Shown here one piece after another: positions 41,197 to 51,865 of a stretch of 64,000 nucleotides of DNA. The stretch's first letter is position 1. Each line of letters starts with the position of its first letter. Source of the stretch: Aradus depressus (lineage: Eukaryota; Arthropoda; Insecta; Hemiptera; Aradidae); NCBI GenBank assembly GCA_963662175.1, contig OY759216.1:52841087-52905086 (forward strand). The letters run 5' to 3'. The notes under the pieces were generated by a model. The model saw only the letters and a program-made list of their open reading frames with translations, did no database searches and had not been told where the DNA came from. A program made the translations under genes and the position numbers.

Positions 41197-42004
41197 CCAA
41201 ATGGTGTGGTATTTCGAGAAAGTAGCGCGGAATTACAATTTTTTAAAATAAAATTACCCCATTTCCCTCCCTTCTAGTGGAACAAATGCGTTTTTCAAAA
41301 ACAACCAAATAACACATTTTTTTCCTACATTTTCTAAATTACTCGTTCACTACTCATATCAAATCAAATAATATTCTTCACTCAGATGTTGTACAGAACA
41401 AAAACAGTGGTAAGAAGGCGCTTCTCAAAATGTGCCATCGATATGTACATGATTTAAAAGATCTTATAAAAACAAGATACTTTTACGAGTAACATTTTTT
41501 TGATATCTTTTGTGTTTCAAAATGGAGACGATTTCAAATCAAATATTTGTTATATGATAATCTCCAATGACACTCACCCTAAATACCCCAAAAAATAAAC
41601 ATTCTCTGGTTCTAAAAGCCCTCGAAAGAAGCTTTCAAATAATGTGTCAAATGACCGCTTTTAGCAGAGGCGAGGGCCCAGGCACACTCCCGTAATATTT
41701 ACATAGGTCGTAATATTTAAAAAGTCATATAGTAATAGGGGACTTATCTTCATGAAAGTGGGGTACTTCAAACTGTAATGTGGTCATACAGCACATCGTT
41801 GGAAAGCTCTTTAAATTTATATTATCTTTAAGGAAAGACTTCGTCCATTATTTCCGTGGCGTAAGTTTGGGAGACAATAATTTATCAAAAAAATCAATAA
41901 AGTTACACTCCGAGCCACCATTTTGACATGATATAGGAATCACAATTTCAGACAAACTTGATTCAGGTCAATAAGTCCTTCAAAATGAAGTGCTACTCGA
42001 CCCT
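41195..42004. other. Unassigned stretch 3' of ADAT3
   Basis: No exon seen. 'catcgttggaaagctcttta' near 41,795 is a phrase I associate with dispersed repeats. It may include the ADAT3 3' UTR on the minus strand, but I see no convincing poly-A signal. Confidence 0.4.
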
Positions 42005-42072
42005 CATATTGGCCAAAGGACAAATGAGACAGGGCTCGTGAGTGGTGTCTACGTAGTAGCCGGTGCAGATCG
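42005..42072 (-). pseudogene. Decayed duplicate of the ADAT3 zinc-site segment
   Basis: The minus strand reads ICTGYYVDTTHEPCLICPLA then NMRVE and a stop. This mirrors LCTGYYVYTTHEPCLMCAMA...SRVK inside the intact ADAT3 (42,240-42,310). Nucleotide identity is high over about 60 bases and fades outward. It lies 15 bases past the ADAT3 stop codon, in the same orientation. Confidence 0.85.
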
Positions 42073-42086
42073 GTTTCAGACACAAT

Positions 42087-43040
42087 TTAACTGAGTTGAG
42101 AGATTTCTTGCTCCAGAAGTCCTTTGAACACTTCATAATGGTGGTTCAGACTTTTGACAGTGTGCACCTTCAGAAGTGTGCCGAGAGCCCCGTTCGAAGA
42201 AGACACCCCATAGAAGACTCTTTTAACCCGACTGTGAACCAGAGCCATGGCACACATGAGACAGGGCTCGTGCGTGGTGTACACGTAGTAGCCGGTGCAG
42301 AGGTAGGGGCCTTCCTCCTGCTGGGGATCCTGGGACTGCTCCTTCCTGAAGTAGTCCTCAGGGTGTGAGGGCCAAGCGCCGCCCCCTTGGCTAGCAGCCA
42401 CCAGATCTATAGCCACCATCACTGAGTGCTTGAGAGGATGTTCCTTCCTTCTGTCCCCTCCTGAAGCCACTACCCGTTCATTGACAGGGTCCACTATCAC
42501 AGTGGCTACTTTAGGATCACACTCTTGAGCTGAATCAAGAGCCAGTCTCATCCAAACCTCATGTATCCAAATATCATCTTCAGAAAAAATCCTATTTCCC
42601 AGAAGACTTTCCAAATACTTATCTTCATGAAAATTCGTCGGCCACAGACCGTTCGAAATTGAGAATTGCTGCCTCGATTTTGGCGGTTCTCCAACAACTT
42701 TACATTTTTCTAACGAAGCAGATAATAAGCCCAAATCAAATCCGAGATTCTGTAAATCCGTAAGAACTTCTTGTTCAGTTTGACTGTTGGCTGAACAGAC
42801 GATGATCTTGTTCTTGTTGACTCGTTTCAAATGTTGCAGACTGGAGACAGGCAGTACACGATTCAGCTCAAGTATAGCACGCCTGGTCAACTTGGGCTCT
42901 AAGACTGTTCCAATGAAAACGTCAACCAAGCAAGGTTCACCGTAGAACTCATCTCCCAGCACAGCCACTATTGTACTTGTAGATTTGCCAGTTTTGGTTT
43001 CCACATCAGTTTTCAATTTCTTTCTCAATGGCCCCGTCAT
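42087..43040 (-). CDS. ADAT3: tRNA A34 deaminase subunit ADAT3 (non-catalytic)
   Basis: Encodes 317 residues in one exon. The C-terminal half is a cytidine/deoxycytidylate-deaminase fold: zinc-ligand histidine in HSV (205-207), where the catalytic Glu of ADAT2 (HAE) is replaced by Val, the hallmark of ADAT3, and PCLMC (259-263) with the two zinc cysteines. Also diagnostic are NGLWPTNFHEDK (131-141), VIVDP, EGPYLCTGYYVYTTHEP, FYG and GALGTLLKVH with LNHHYEVFKG near the end. ADAT3 pairs with ADAT2 to convert adenosine to inosine at the wobble base of several tRNAs. Start: the ATG lies directly after an acceptor (GTTTTTCAG|ATG); in-frame sequence upstream has no ATG. Length is close to the usual (about 350 in human). 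Confidence 0.97.
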   Translation of the reverse strand: MTGPLRKKLKTDVETKTGKSTSTIVAVLGDEFYGEPCLVDVFIGTVLEPKLTRRAILELNRVLPVSSLQHLKRVNKNKIIVCSANSQTEQEVLTDLQNLGFDLGLLSASLEKCKVVGEPPKSRQQFSISNGLWPTNFHEDKYLESLLGNRIFSEDDIWIHEVWMRLALDSAQECDPKVATVIVDPVNERVVASGGDRRKEHPLKHSVMVAIDLVAASQGGGAWPSHPEDYFRKEQSQDPQQEEGPYLCTGYYVYTTHEPCLMCAMALVHSRVKRVFYGVSSSNGALGTLLKVHTVKSLNHHYEVFKGLLEQEISQLS

Positions 43041-43126
43041 CTGAAAAACAAAAAAAAGGAAAAGAATATACAAATACTTAAAAAAATTAATTCATGAAAC
43101 AGGAAAATAAATAATAAAATACTCAC
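43041..43126 (-). other. Short intron just before the ADAT3 start codon
   Basis: Donor CAGA|GTGAGT at 43,126 and a pyrimidine-rich acceptor ending at 43,041 frame an 86-bp intron in the 5' UTR. The upstream exon contains an out-of-frame ATG (43,148) that would start a short overlapping uORF after splicing. Confidence 0.6.
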
Positions 43127-43289
43127 TCTGAGAAAACTGAATCTCCATCCAATAAAAGTATCCTCCAAAAATGTAGAAACACGGTGGAGTTGCAATCAAT
43201 ATTTAAAAGATTAAAACAGATCTGATAAACATGCAATAATCAAGAAATAAAAACGTCAAATCAAGAAACCGGTATAGAGTTAGAACTTT

Positions 43290-43530
43290 GACAAAATATA
43301 CTGATAAGGCCTCTCCATAGGAACATTATGTAATCGATCAAAAATTCGATGTTGATATTTCATCGAAACTTCATGTTTTCTGACCCCCTGTAACCAAAAA
43401 TTAAAAATGAACCGTGTATTTTTGTGGACAAGATAACTCTCGATAGACATGACATATCGACACAATGTTATATGTCTAGAACTCGATGAGAACGATACCC
43501 AATGATTGACCAAAGGGCGCGGGACAAACA
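43290..43530 (-). repeat. Z-family fragment, reverse
   Basis: 'attatgtaatcgatcaaaaa', 'cttcatgttttctgaccccc', 'ataactctcgatagacatga' and 'gacaaac'. Both termini are decayed. Confidence 0.7.
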
Positions 43531-43889
43531 TTATGTCTAAATAATCTCATTTATTCATAGAATTTTTATTAATACAAAATTATTGTTATTCTTTGACAAT
43601 TTACTGCACTAGTTATTAAAATAAAAACTATTGATTCAATTATAAAATCCAGAGAAATCAGCAATTACTATTAATATTATAATTCTCTCAGAATTTTTTT
43701 TCTTTTTTTTTCTCTAGAGTTATGACCTGGTGAGGCATATCGGCCAACTACCACGATGATGATATTGGAATTTTTCACAGGCGCATTGGTTTAAGGACAA
43801 AGCAACGGCAGAAAAACAATAATATGAAGTAGCTGAAATTAATTCAAAGTAAAATTTATAGCAATAATTTTGCAAAGAAGCAAGAGAAG
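43531..43889. other. A+T-rich spacer upstream of ADAT3
   Basis: Nothing recognised. Confidence 0.4.
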
Positions 43890-44090
43890 GATGCGCAATG
43901 CCCCCGAAGTGGAATGGGGCCACGCACAGTCATGAAGGGGAGCAGCGAGCTGACCCGGCCGCCAGAAGACCACACAGCAGAGAAGCGGAGACATCAAACC
44001 GACCCACCAGGGCCCCCAACCCGTCGAGCGCACAACCCCGAAATACAAAACCATCACTTTCCAACTCGGCTAACCTAACAACAATAAGGT
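43890..44090. promoter_or_regulatory. G+C-rich island, possible promoter region
   Basis: About 170-200 bases with many CpG dinucleotides and purine-rich text ('gctgacccggccgccagaag') in otherwise A/T-rich DNA, about 0.8 kb upstream of the ADAT3 start. Open frames on both strands reflect composition. It could be a promoter/first-exon region for ADAT3 or a repeat fragment; no core promoter motif was identified. Confidence 0.3.
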
Positions 44091-44490
44091 TTTGAGGTAA
44101 CTTAATCCCGCGCCAGTGACCGTCACTCATTCCGTTGTTACCATAACAATGCACCGTTCTCTCAGTAATAAACGTCAATAATATCAACCAAACTAAGAGT
44201 ATAAACATTCAAGACAATAATGATGTATCCAACGAAGAAGTTCACCTTCATATCGAGAATAAAAAATTAAATTAAAGTTTTTGAAAAAATAGGAATACAA
44301 TTGACGTAGGTATTTCAAACGTCGCGTCACTTCACGGTTGTTCGGTTCCCCTTCCCCCTCCTCGTCACCTACCATCACGCTAGGCAATTGCCCCCCTCCC
44401 CTATTTTTGCGTATTTTATGGATGGCACCTAATTACAAAATTGTTTAAATATTTTTTGTGCGAATTAAATTAATAATTCGATCTAGGCGA
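44091..44490. other. Unassigned stretch
   Basis: C-rich patches at 44,345-44,402. No gene recognised. Confidence 0.4.
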
Positions 44491-44577
44491 CAAGAGAGAG
44501 GAGTTATCCTGGGATGTCGCAAGAGAGAGGAGTTATCCTGGGATGTCGCAAGAGAGAGGAGTTATCCTGGGATGTCG
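44491..44577 (+). repeat. 29-bp tandem repeat, 3 copies
   Basis: Unit 'caagagagaggagttatcct' plus 'gggatgtcg' repeated exactly three times, starting at 44,491, 44,520 and 44,549. Confidence 0.95.
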
Positions 44578-44687
44578 GCAAGATCATGGACATATAGGAA
44601 ATATAAGTGTTTATTTATTTTGAGTTGTATTTTCATTTTTATTGTTAATAATAACACTGGGAGAGACTTTTTAATTTTATATACCAG

Positions 44688-44724
44688 CGGCAAGCACGCT
44701 ATCTCTAGAGCTACCGGCGTCCCC
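44688..44724 (-). repeat. SINE-A head fragment, reverse
   Basis: 'gcaagcacgctatctctaga' then 'gctaccggcg' is the complement of the tRNA-like head only. Confidence 0.6.
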
Positions 44725-44744
44725 TCCTGTCAGTACATAAAAGA

Positions 44745-44890
44745 GCCAGTAGCTCAGAGGTAGCATACTCTCCTACTGATCTCAAGATCTCGGGTTCAGA
44801 ACCCGACCGCAACCCTTTAGTTTTTCATATAGGAAGTGAAAAAACCTTGAGCATGCCGTCCTACGGGTGAAAATGATGTCAGGTACTCAA
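44745..44890 (+). repeat. SINE-A copy, 3'-truncated and diverged
   Basis: 'gccagtagctcagaggtagc' head, B box 'gggttcagaaccc', 'tgagcatgccgtcctacggg' core, ending 'gatgtcaggtactca'. Confidence 0.8.
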
Positions 44891-45107
44891 GAAAAAAAGT
44901 TTAGAAATTCTATGAAAAAATTATTATTGTCGAATATATGGAACTAAAGCGCTATTAGGACTTTTCCTAGTTTCTTTTTATAATCTCTCATCTCTGATTA
45001 GATTGCTTCAATAAATTTGATAAGCTGTACTTTTGTATTCTCACTTAGGTACAACTTATGCTCAGAAAATGTGATAGGTCAAGGATCAGATATGGTACAT
45101 TTCGTAA
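44891..45107. other. Spacer
   Basis: A/T-rich, nothing recognised. Confidence 0.4.
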
Positions 45108-45662
45108 TGAAAAAGTCATCGGTGAATCACAGACAACGTACTTCCCCATTTATATACGTACTCCCCCCCTCCAAAACCAGTCAACTTACATAGGCGCTTC
45201 TAAATCCTCATACCAATTTCATGTCGATACATTCATAACGTCAGTTATTGGGATTTTTGTGTTGAAGTCTCACTATGATCCCTCCCCTCCCTTCCCTTCG
45301 ACCGATTACGCTGAAAATTAGTAAGTGTTGTCCTTATGGGGTTTTGAATTTACATATGACATTTTGTGTCTATATATTCATTAGAGTTTTTGTGTTAAGC
45401 CTCCTCCCTAATCCTCCCCTTCCCTTTGGCCGATTCGGCTGAAAATCAATAGGTGTCATCCTTAGCGGGTTCTGGATTCATATATAAAATTTCGAGTCGA
45501 TATATTCATTCTATACACATAGAGACACATATTCACATAGGCAGACTTTTTTTCTCATATTTGGAATCTCGAAGTAGTAAAACATAAAATTCCAGTAAAA
45601 ACTCAACATCGAATTTTTGACAGATTACATAACTTCCCCTATACTTGGTAGCTGGGGAAGTA
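45108..45662 (+). repeat. Z-family copy, both ends present
   Basis: 'gtcatcggtgaatcacagac' and TACTTCCCC at the start, two to three modules, then 'cttcccctatacttggtagc' with GGGGAAGTA at 45,653-45,661. Confidence 0.88.
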
Positions 45663-45714
45663 AAAAGAAATAGAAAAACAATTTCAATTTTCAATGTTAA
45701 CGGCCATTTTTAAA

Positions 45715-45842
45715 CCTAGACACAAAGACATTCCATTTTTGGAATCAGTGTATCGGAAAACATGAAATTGCGGTGAAAACTCACCTTCGAATTCTCCGAT
45801 TACATAACTTCCCCTATACTTCGTACAGCTCGGCAAGTAAAA
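45715..45842 (+). repeat. Z-family 3' end
   Basis: 'aaacatgaaattgcggtgaa' to 'cttcgtacagctcggcaagt', a second, separate 3' end just behind the previous copy. Confidence 0.8.
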
Positions 45843-46984
45843 CCCAAAAAAATTATATTGAAAAATATAATACCCAGGACGAATCTAAGTGTGTGGAAAG
45901 AGTGTCCTACGAGAAGTAAAAAATAAGGATAATTTTAAAAACTTACTATTTTTTAAATAATATCAGATAGTTGAAACAATTAATTTTAAAAAGTGTCTTT
46001 ATAATGGAAAGAAAATGAACATTTTCAATGCTAAACAATATTTGGCACATCAATTCTTTCAATTAGATTAAATTAAAAAACAAAAAAATTACTTTGAAAT
46101 CGTAAAAAGTTATGTGGAAAGAGTAGTGGAGAATTTGCTAAGTAATGACGCTGTTAGTTAACATGATAACAATCATAAATATTGTCAGTTCACCTCAGCC
46201 TCTCCACATATTTGTAAAAACTAACGGAAAAACAAAGAAATGCGCCATTTCACAGGACAGGGTAAATGACAAACCTCCTTGGCCATATGCAGTCTAGTAA
46301 CAGTATGACACCCGATCAAGTGCTGCTATCCGTGACTACTTCGTACTGTGCGCCGGGTCTATCTCTAGCGTTATCATTGCCATTACATCGAACGGGAAAC
46401 GTGTGCGTATGGCAAGCTATTTGTTTCAAAACATTTGGAAAAATTAAATTTAAAAAATATATTTGTTTGAAACAATCATAATATTTCAGATAAGATCAAA
46501 GTAAAACTCTTCTCTCAACAAAAAAATCAGTAAATTAAACATTGGATAAATATTTTTGGTTTGTACTTATCTAATAATCATAGAGTGTACATATATGAAA
46601 GAATGCATATAAACATTTCTATTCAATTCAAAAAAATATATGCATAGATAATTATTTTTATAAAAGTCTATTTTATAATAAAAGAATTGTGTCGAGAGAT
46701 GTTCACTAACTTGACTTCGAGGTAAAATCCTGAAGAATTCGGTGAAAAGTTCACTAAATGCGTGCAATTGGTGCCATTTAAATTATGCATCTGCAAAACG
46801 GACTGCTGAATTTATTAAATAAAACATAAAAAAAAATGTTTACTTTATAAATTTAATTTCGCTGAAACACGGATACATCCAGTTAACATCCTAAAGTTGA
46901 TTTGATACTTTAAATAATAGTCATTTTTCTAATTAATAATATGTTTAAAGTCAAAAAAAATTAACGTACATAGTTGGTCCAGTA
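45843..46984. other. Unassigned stretch
   Basis: A/T-rich except 46,250-46,420, which is less A/T-rich. No family resemblance found. Confidence 0.4.
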
Positions 46985-47219
46985 TCATCTTGGTTGGAAA
47001 TACGGTCGATCCATGCTGAGTGGAGTCATGGTAACGTAGAGACTAGCAGTGGGACAGTTATGGTAGACAAGGAGAGAGGGGGGAGAGGGCTCATCACTCA
47101 GCATGTGAGCTCATCTTGTTTATTAAACGGCCTTTTGACAAAACACGCTCAACTTCCGTCCTTATGTCAGCTTCAGCGGGTTCAGAGCGCCAAACGACCC
47201 TTCTCAAGAAGCTCTCAGG
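46985..47219 (+). promoter_or_regulatory. Possible first exon/promoter region
   Basis: About 235 G+C-richer bases, open in one frame and ending at a good donor (CTCTCAG|GTGAGC at 47,219/47,220). No coding family is recognised, so an untranslated first exon of a plus-strand gene is one reading. A SINE is inserted 25 bases downstream. Confidence 0.25.
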
Positions 47220-47244
47220 TGAGCAAGATGGCCTGTCGCTCTGG

Positions 47245-47592
47245 GGTCAGGGCGCCGGTAGCTCAATGGTATGCGTGCTTGTCTTCTGAGCTCAAGAATG
47301 TGGGTTCGAAACCTCACCGAGGCCCTTAGTTTATTCTATCTGGGAGGTAAAATAAACTTGAAGCACGCTGTCCTTCGGATGGGACATTAAGCGATGGTCC
47401 CGAGCCTCTACGATGTCAGGTACTCATTAAAGACTCCTGCCCTAGGTGAATAAAAATTTAGGGTAGGCAAAATTTAGGACTCCCACAGTAGAGTCGGGCT
47501 CATGTCCAGCAGAGTGACGAAAGAGCGCTCTGGTAGTAGGCGATATGACCTCGTAGTTAAAGCCTGGGCATGAATCATAAAACCTAACTTAA
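47245..47592 (+). mobile_element. SINE-A with 12-bp target-site duplication
   Basis: Full-length copy ('gggcgccggtagctcaatgg' to 'catgaatcataaaacctaac') flanked by identical CTGTCGCTCTGG at 47,233-47,244 and 47,593-47,604. The duplication shows insertion by target-primed retroposition. The extra bases between the left repeat and the head (ggtca) are unusual. Confidence 0.92.
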
Positions 47593-47644
47593 TCTGTCGC
47601 TCTGGCTACATTCACAGCTGATCCAATATACAAATGGCAACCAA

Positions 47645-48040
47645 AAAGCCGTCGGTAAATCACAGGCAATGTACACCCCCAACACGAATTAATCAACTAA
47701 GTTTTCGATCAGTTCAGCTAAAAATGAACATTTGACTTATTTAAGGACCTCTGAATCGTCATACTAAATTTCGTGTTTTTATAAGGGCAATTATTAGAGT
47801 TTTTGTGTTAAGCTTCATCCTCTAATCCCCCCCCCCCCCTCTCTAGAGATCAACTAGGCTGAAACTTCTCTAAGCACATATAAAATATCGTATCGATACA
47901 CTCATCACAAATACATAGTTTTGTTTTTCATTTTTGGCATCAGGAGGTCGGAAAGTCTCATGTTTCGGTGAAAATTCAACAGCAAATTTCTGACTGATTA
48001 CATAACTACCCCTATACTTTTTAAAGCTGGGGAAGTACAA
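47645..48040 (+). repeat. Z-family copy with internal deletion
   Basis: 'gccgtcggtaaatcacaggc', an altered TACACCCCC, modules, a poly-C run (about 13) near 47,827, and the end 'taaagctggggaagtacaaa'. Confidence 0.82.
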
Positions 48041-48420
48041 ACAAGTCGAGGCAAGCAGAGATGAATAAAGTTAGCGGATACAAAACTAAAGATATTTGGT
48101 ATTCAAAACTCAATTTTACTTTTTTTCTCATGGCAGGTCATATTGGGTAGACAGGAAGACGAGAAATGCAAAACCCAATATTATAAATTACGCGGAAACT
48201 TCATCGAATATTCTACTGACCAAACCCTGGTTAAATATATATTGATTTGTTACTAAAATAAACGAAGAACAAGGTATAGGAAGATTGCTCAAACTATAGA
48301 TACTGTGCGTTGAGGCTTTAGTAGCATCCGTTTAGAGGTTCAAGTCCTAATATAATTCAGTGAGGGAGCGGATACAGTGATTCTGGAATGCGCATTTAGG
48401 AGAGAAATAATGAAGTGATA
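48041..48420. other. Unassigned stretch
   Basis: Nothing recognised. Confidence 0.4.
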
Positions 48421-48421
48421 G

Positions 48422-48711
48422 GGAGGAGGCGAGGATCTTCTCCGGATGCCAAGCACTATCTGGAGGAGGCGAGGATCTTCTCCGGATGCCAAGCACTATC
48501 TGGAGGAGGCGAGGATCTTCTCCGGATGCCAAGCAGCACTCCAAGCACTATCTGGAGGAGGCGAGGATCTTCTCCGGATGCCAAGCAGCACTCCAAGCAC
48601 TATCTGGAGGAGGCGAGGATCTTCTCCGGATGCCAAGTTGCACTCCAAGCACTATCTGGAGGAGGCGAGGATCTTCTCCGGATGACAAGCAGCACTCCAA
48701 GCACTATCTGG
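48422..48711 (+). repeat. G+C-rich minisatellite with 40- and 52-bp units
   Basis: Units begin GGAGGAGGCGAGG at 48,422, 48,462, 48,502, 48,554, 48,606 and 48,658. Spacings are 40, 40, 52, 52, 52; the longer form carries a 12-bp extra 'agcactccaagc'. All three plus-strand frames are open because the unit has no stop and its length is not a multiple of three. That gives long but meaningless frames. Confidence 0.95.
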
Positions 48712-50604
48712 CGCTCAAATCAGATCAAAGCTAGTAAGGGAGTGCGCAAATCAGTTAAACATCTTAGGAAACTACAAGAAAGTTTGACTCTACTGGGTCC
48801 CAGCATTGGAAGAAAAAATGACCTTCTCTGGTCAATATGCGCTGATTTTTATTCGACCAGGACAAATCCAGAACTCACACTGCTGAGACCCTACAAAAAC
48901 TACACCATTGCTGTTGGCACATTATAAGACAGCCATGGTATTCTCCCGACATAGATATTCTCCCCTTCAGATATCCCATCTGTTCCAGAATATCTGGGAC
49001 TACCTAATTGGTCAATGGATGAATTCATCGGGTGAGGTAAAAAGAGCAGTCGTTATATTTTTCGGGTCAAAATGTAGAGTTTTTGTAAAATAGGGAATTG
49101 AAAATTTAGATATAAAATGAAAAAAAACGTTGTTGAAATTGGTGGAAAATAAATCATTAAAAGAAAAATTAACAGTACGTTTTTTATTACTTTTTATCCG
49201 TGTATCCGAGAATACAAAAACCTACATTACTTATGGGATGACCGATACTTCGGCCAAAAACTAGTCAGATGAAAGTTAACATATGCGACTTCTCAATTTC
49301 AACTTTCTCTTTCATAGCTACAATCGTATCTGCATCAAAGCGAGCACTAAGTTTCAATAACATTCACACAGAAAAGACATCATTGCGAAAATTGCTAAAA
49401 TACTTTCTTATACTACAGGAATAAGAAAGTAAAAAAAAAAAAATTGTACATAAATTGTGTTGAGAAAGGGTATGAATGAGAATAAGTAATGTTGGTGGTG
49501 TATGTCTGAGAATGTACAAACAATTATACATGATATCACTTGTATAGTTAAAGAGGGGTCAATATGGATCAAGTGAAATCATTCCAAGAAATTAGCCAGT
49601 AACCAACTATATGACTGAGTAAAGCCCAAACAATAGTGTTGGCATTCAGCCTTCAAAAGGAACACACACCACTTCGATAAGCAGGACCGTGCAACGAGTA
49701 TTGGCCGCCCGTGTGCACATAATGATAACCCCGCCCCCCTCCACAATTAATGTACCCGAAATGTTTTCATGTTTTTCTCCTTTACATTTTGAATAAGTTA
49801 TAATTTCCAAAAAATTACTTGAGCAAAGAAATTAATAATATGTGTAACGACAACAATACTTTATTTTCAAACATTATATTATGAACTATTAAACATAATT
49901 ATTACCTATGTACATAATAATGATAGGTAATAAAATTTACATATATGTACATATAAAATTTACTTTATATAATAAACTTGAATAAAGGTAATGATAAAAA
50001 AACATAATAATAGATTTTTTTTAAGAAGACAACTTTTATTTTAGTGAAGTAGTTTTTAAGGAACACAAGTCAATTTTTTTTTCAAATAAAACCAGAAACA
50101 TTTATTACAAATAGCCATTTATTAAATAAAACTAAATTGTAATCAATGCATTGCTCTTATGCCTTAATAGAAAAAAAAAATTTACAGCACGATTTGTGTC
50201 AATAGAATTTCAGAGATAACTTTCGATGGATAATAACGAAAGGACCGTAAGTCTCTCTACGGAAGCAGGGTGCCTGTTGATTACCCATATTTCCCCATCC
50301 GTTCAAACGAATTTATCTTGCTTTTCCCCTTGGTTTCTGTTTTTTTGTTGTTCTCTTGTCTATATTTGGCATTGTCAACGATAGATTTAAAATAAGGGAA
50401 AGAAAAATTAGGCCAGCCGCCCCTATTATAGGTTTAAATTTGGCCGCCTGTGTGCCCCGCACGCCTTTGCCATAGGGTGTGCACGGCTCTATCGTCAAGT
50501 AACACATTCCTACTATAATTCAAGTTTCAAAACATAATCACATTACAGATAGAAGGTGCTTCATAAACCTCTCATGGTCCCCCAAATATATTTAACTTCC
50601 ACAA
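48712..50604. other. Stretch without a recognised gene
   Basis: 48,720-49,090 is open on the plus strand in pieces and may be a decayed transposon, but I cannot name it. 'ggccgcccgtgtgc' at 49,705 and 'ggccgcctgtgtgc' at 50,441 are similar, hinting at ends of a shared repeat. The rest is A/T-rich. Confidence 0.4.
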
Positions 50605-51520
50605 ATCGTCGTTAAATCACGGTCAATGTACTTCCCCAGACCGAATTAATCAAGTAATTTGTCGCTCCCCCACCAAAACCAGTCCACCATTTGCACTTAT
50701 AATCAACTAGCAGTAATACCCGGCGTTGCCCGGGGAACTTTACTTTTCTCCCAATATCTCCTATAAGGCTATTCAGTTCCTCGACAGTACATTCATGATG
50801 TTACAATTTTCAATTATTCATACGGAATAAGGCTTATAGTCCTTCAACTGTAGTAACGCTAGCTTTGGAGCTAAAACTAATTTATTCAAAAAGAGTTCTC
50901 ATTAATCGTTGCAATGGTTTTCGAGTTACAAAGATTGCGTGAGTGGATGCTGGGATGGACCAGGGGTTGATTAAAAAATAGACCTTAACCTTCCGGTAGA
51001 TAAAACTTATCTATTCAAAAAGATTCCTCATTAATCATTGCAGTGGTTTTTGAGTTACAAAGATTGCGTGGGTGGATGCTGTGATGGACCAGATATTGAG
51101 GTACTAATACGCCTATAACCTTCCACAGACGATGACGAACAAATTTTAAAAAAAATTAATCAAATCCATCAAGCCGTTCGTGAGTTATAGCGGTACAACG
51201 CACAGACATTTTCAGCTTTATATATATGATAGTTGACTTACACAGGAGCTCCAAAATCCTCACACTTAATTTTATGTCGATAAATTGACAATTATTGGGG
51301 TTTTTGAATTGAGCCCCCCCTCCCTTTTGCCGATGCTTCTGAAAACTAATAAATGTCGCCCTGATTTGGTTTTGAATGAATACATAAAATTCTATGTCGA
51401 AACATTTATTACAAAATGAAAATCTACAGGTGTCGTCGTTAGAAGGTTCTGGACTCACAAATAAAATTTCGTGTCGATTCTATCGAGAGTTATCGTACTC
51501 ATAGACACACAGATATTTTT
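50605..51520 (+). repeat. Z-family copy split by an insertion
   Basis: 5' part 50,605-50,709 ('atgtacttccccagaccgaa' to 'ataatcaact'), 3' part from 51,233 ('gttgacttacacaggagctc') to 51,520. The two parts join to give the family's usual order. Confidence 0.85.
50710..51232 (+). mobile_element. Unnamed element starting ATACCCGGCGTTGCCCGGG
   Basis: Inserted in a Z copy. Starts 'agcagtaatacccggcgttg' and ends 'cagctttatatatatgata'. It contains a duplicated internal segment of about 110 bases (50,875 and 51,005; shared 'gagttacaaagattgcgtg'). The CCGGCGTTGCCCGGG start is a phrase common in arthropod repeats, but I cannot assign the family. No coding region. Confidence 0.6.
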
Positions 51521-51531
51521 TAAATAATATA

Positions 51532-51852
51532 GGTTAGGTTTTATGACTCATGCCCGGGCTTTAACTACGAGTTCATATCGCCTACTAACAGAGTGCTCTT
51601 TCGTCACTCTGGTGGACATGAGCCCGACTCTACTGTGGGAGTCCTAAATTTTGCCTACCCTAAATTTTTATTCACCTAGGTTAGGGGTCGTACAGGCTGG
51701 GAACCATCGCTTAACGTCCCATCCGAAGGACGGCGTGCTTAAGTTTATTTTACCTCCTAGATAAAATAAACTAAGGGTCTCGGTCAGGTTTTGAACCCAC
51801 AATCTTGAGCACAGAAGACAAGCACGCATACCACTGAGCTACCGGCGCCCTC
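51532..51852 (-). mobile_element. SINE-A with 13-bp target-site duplication, reverse
   Basis: Full-length minus-strand copy flanked by TTTAAATAATATA at 51,519-51,531 and 51,853-51,865. Core complement 'catcgcttaacgtcccatcc' and head 'ctgagctaccggcgccc' are intact. Confidence 0.93.
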
Positions 51853-51865
51853 TTTAAATAATATA

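Noticed and set aside
43930..44208. 92-codon minus frame with a signal-peptide-like start
   Set aside because: It lies over a G+C-rich patch with open frames on both strands and no family features.
48415..48927. 170-codon frame with LEEARIFSG repeats
   Set aside because: All three frames are equally open through a minisatellite whose period is not a multiple of three, so openness is not evidence of coding.
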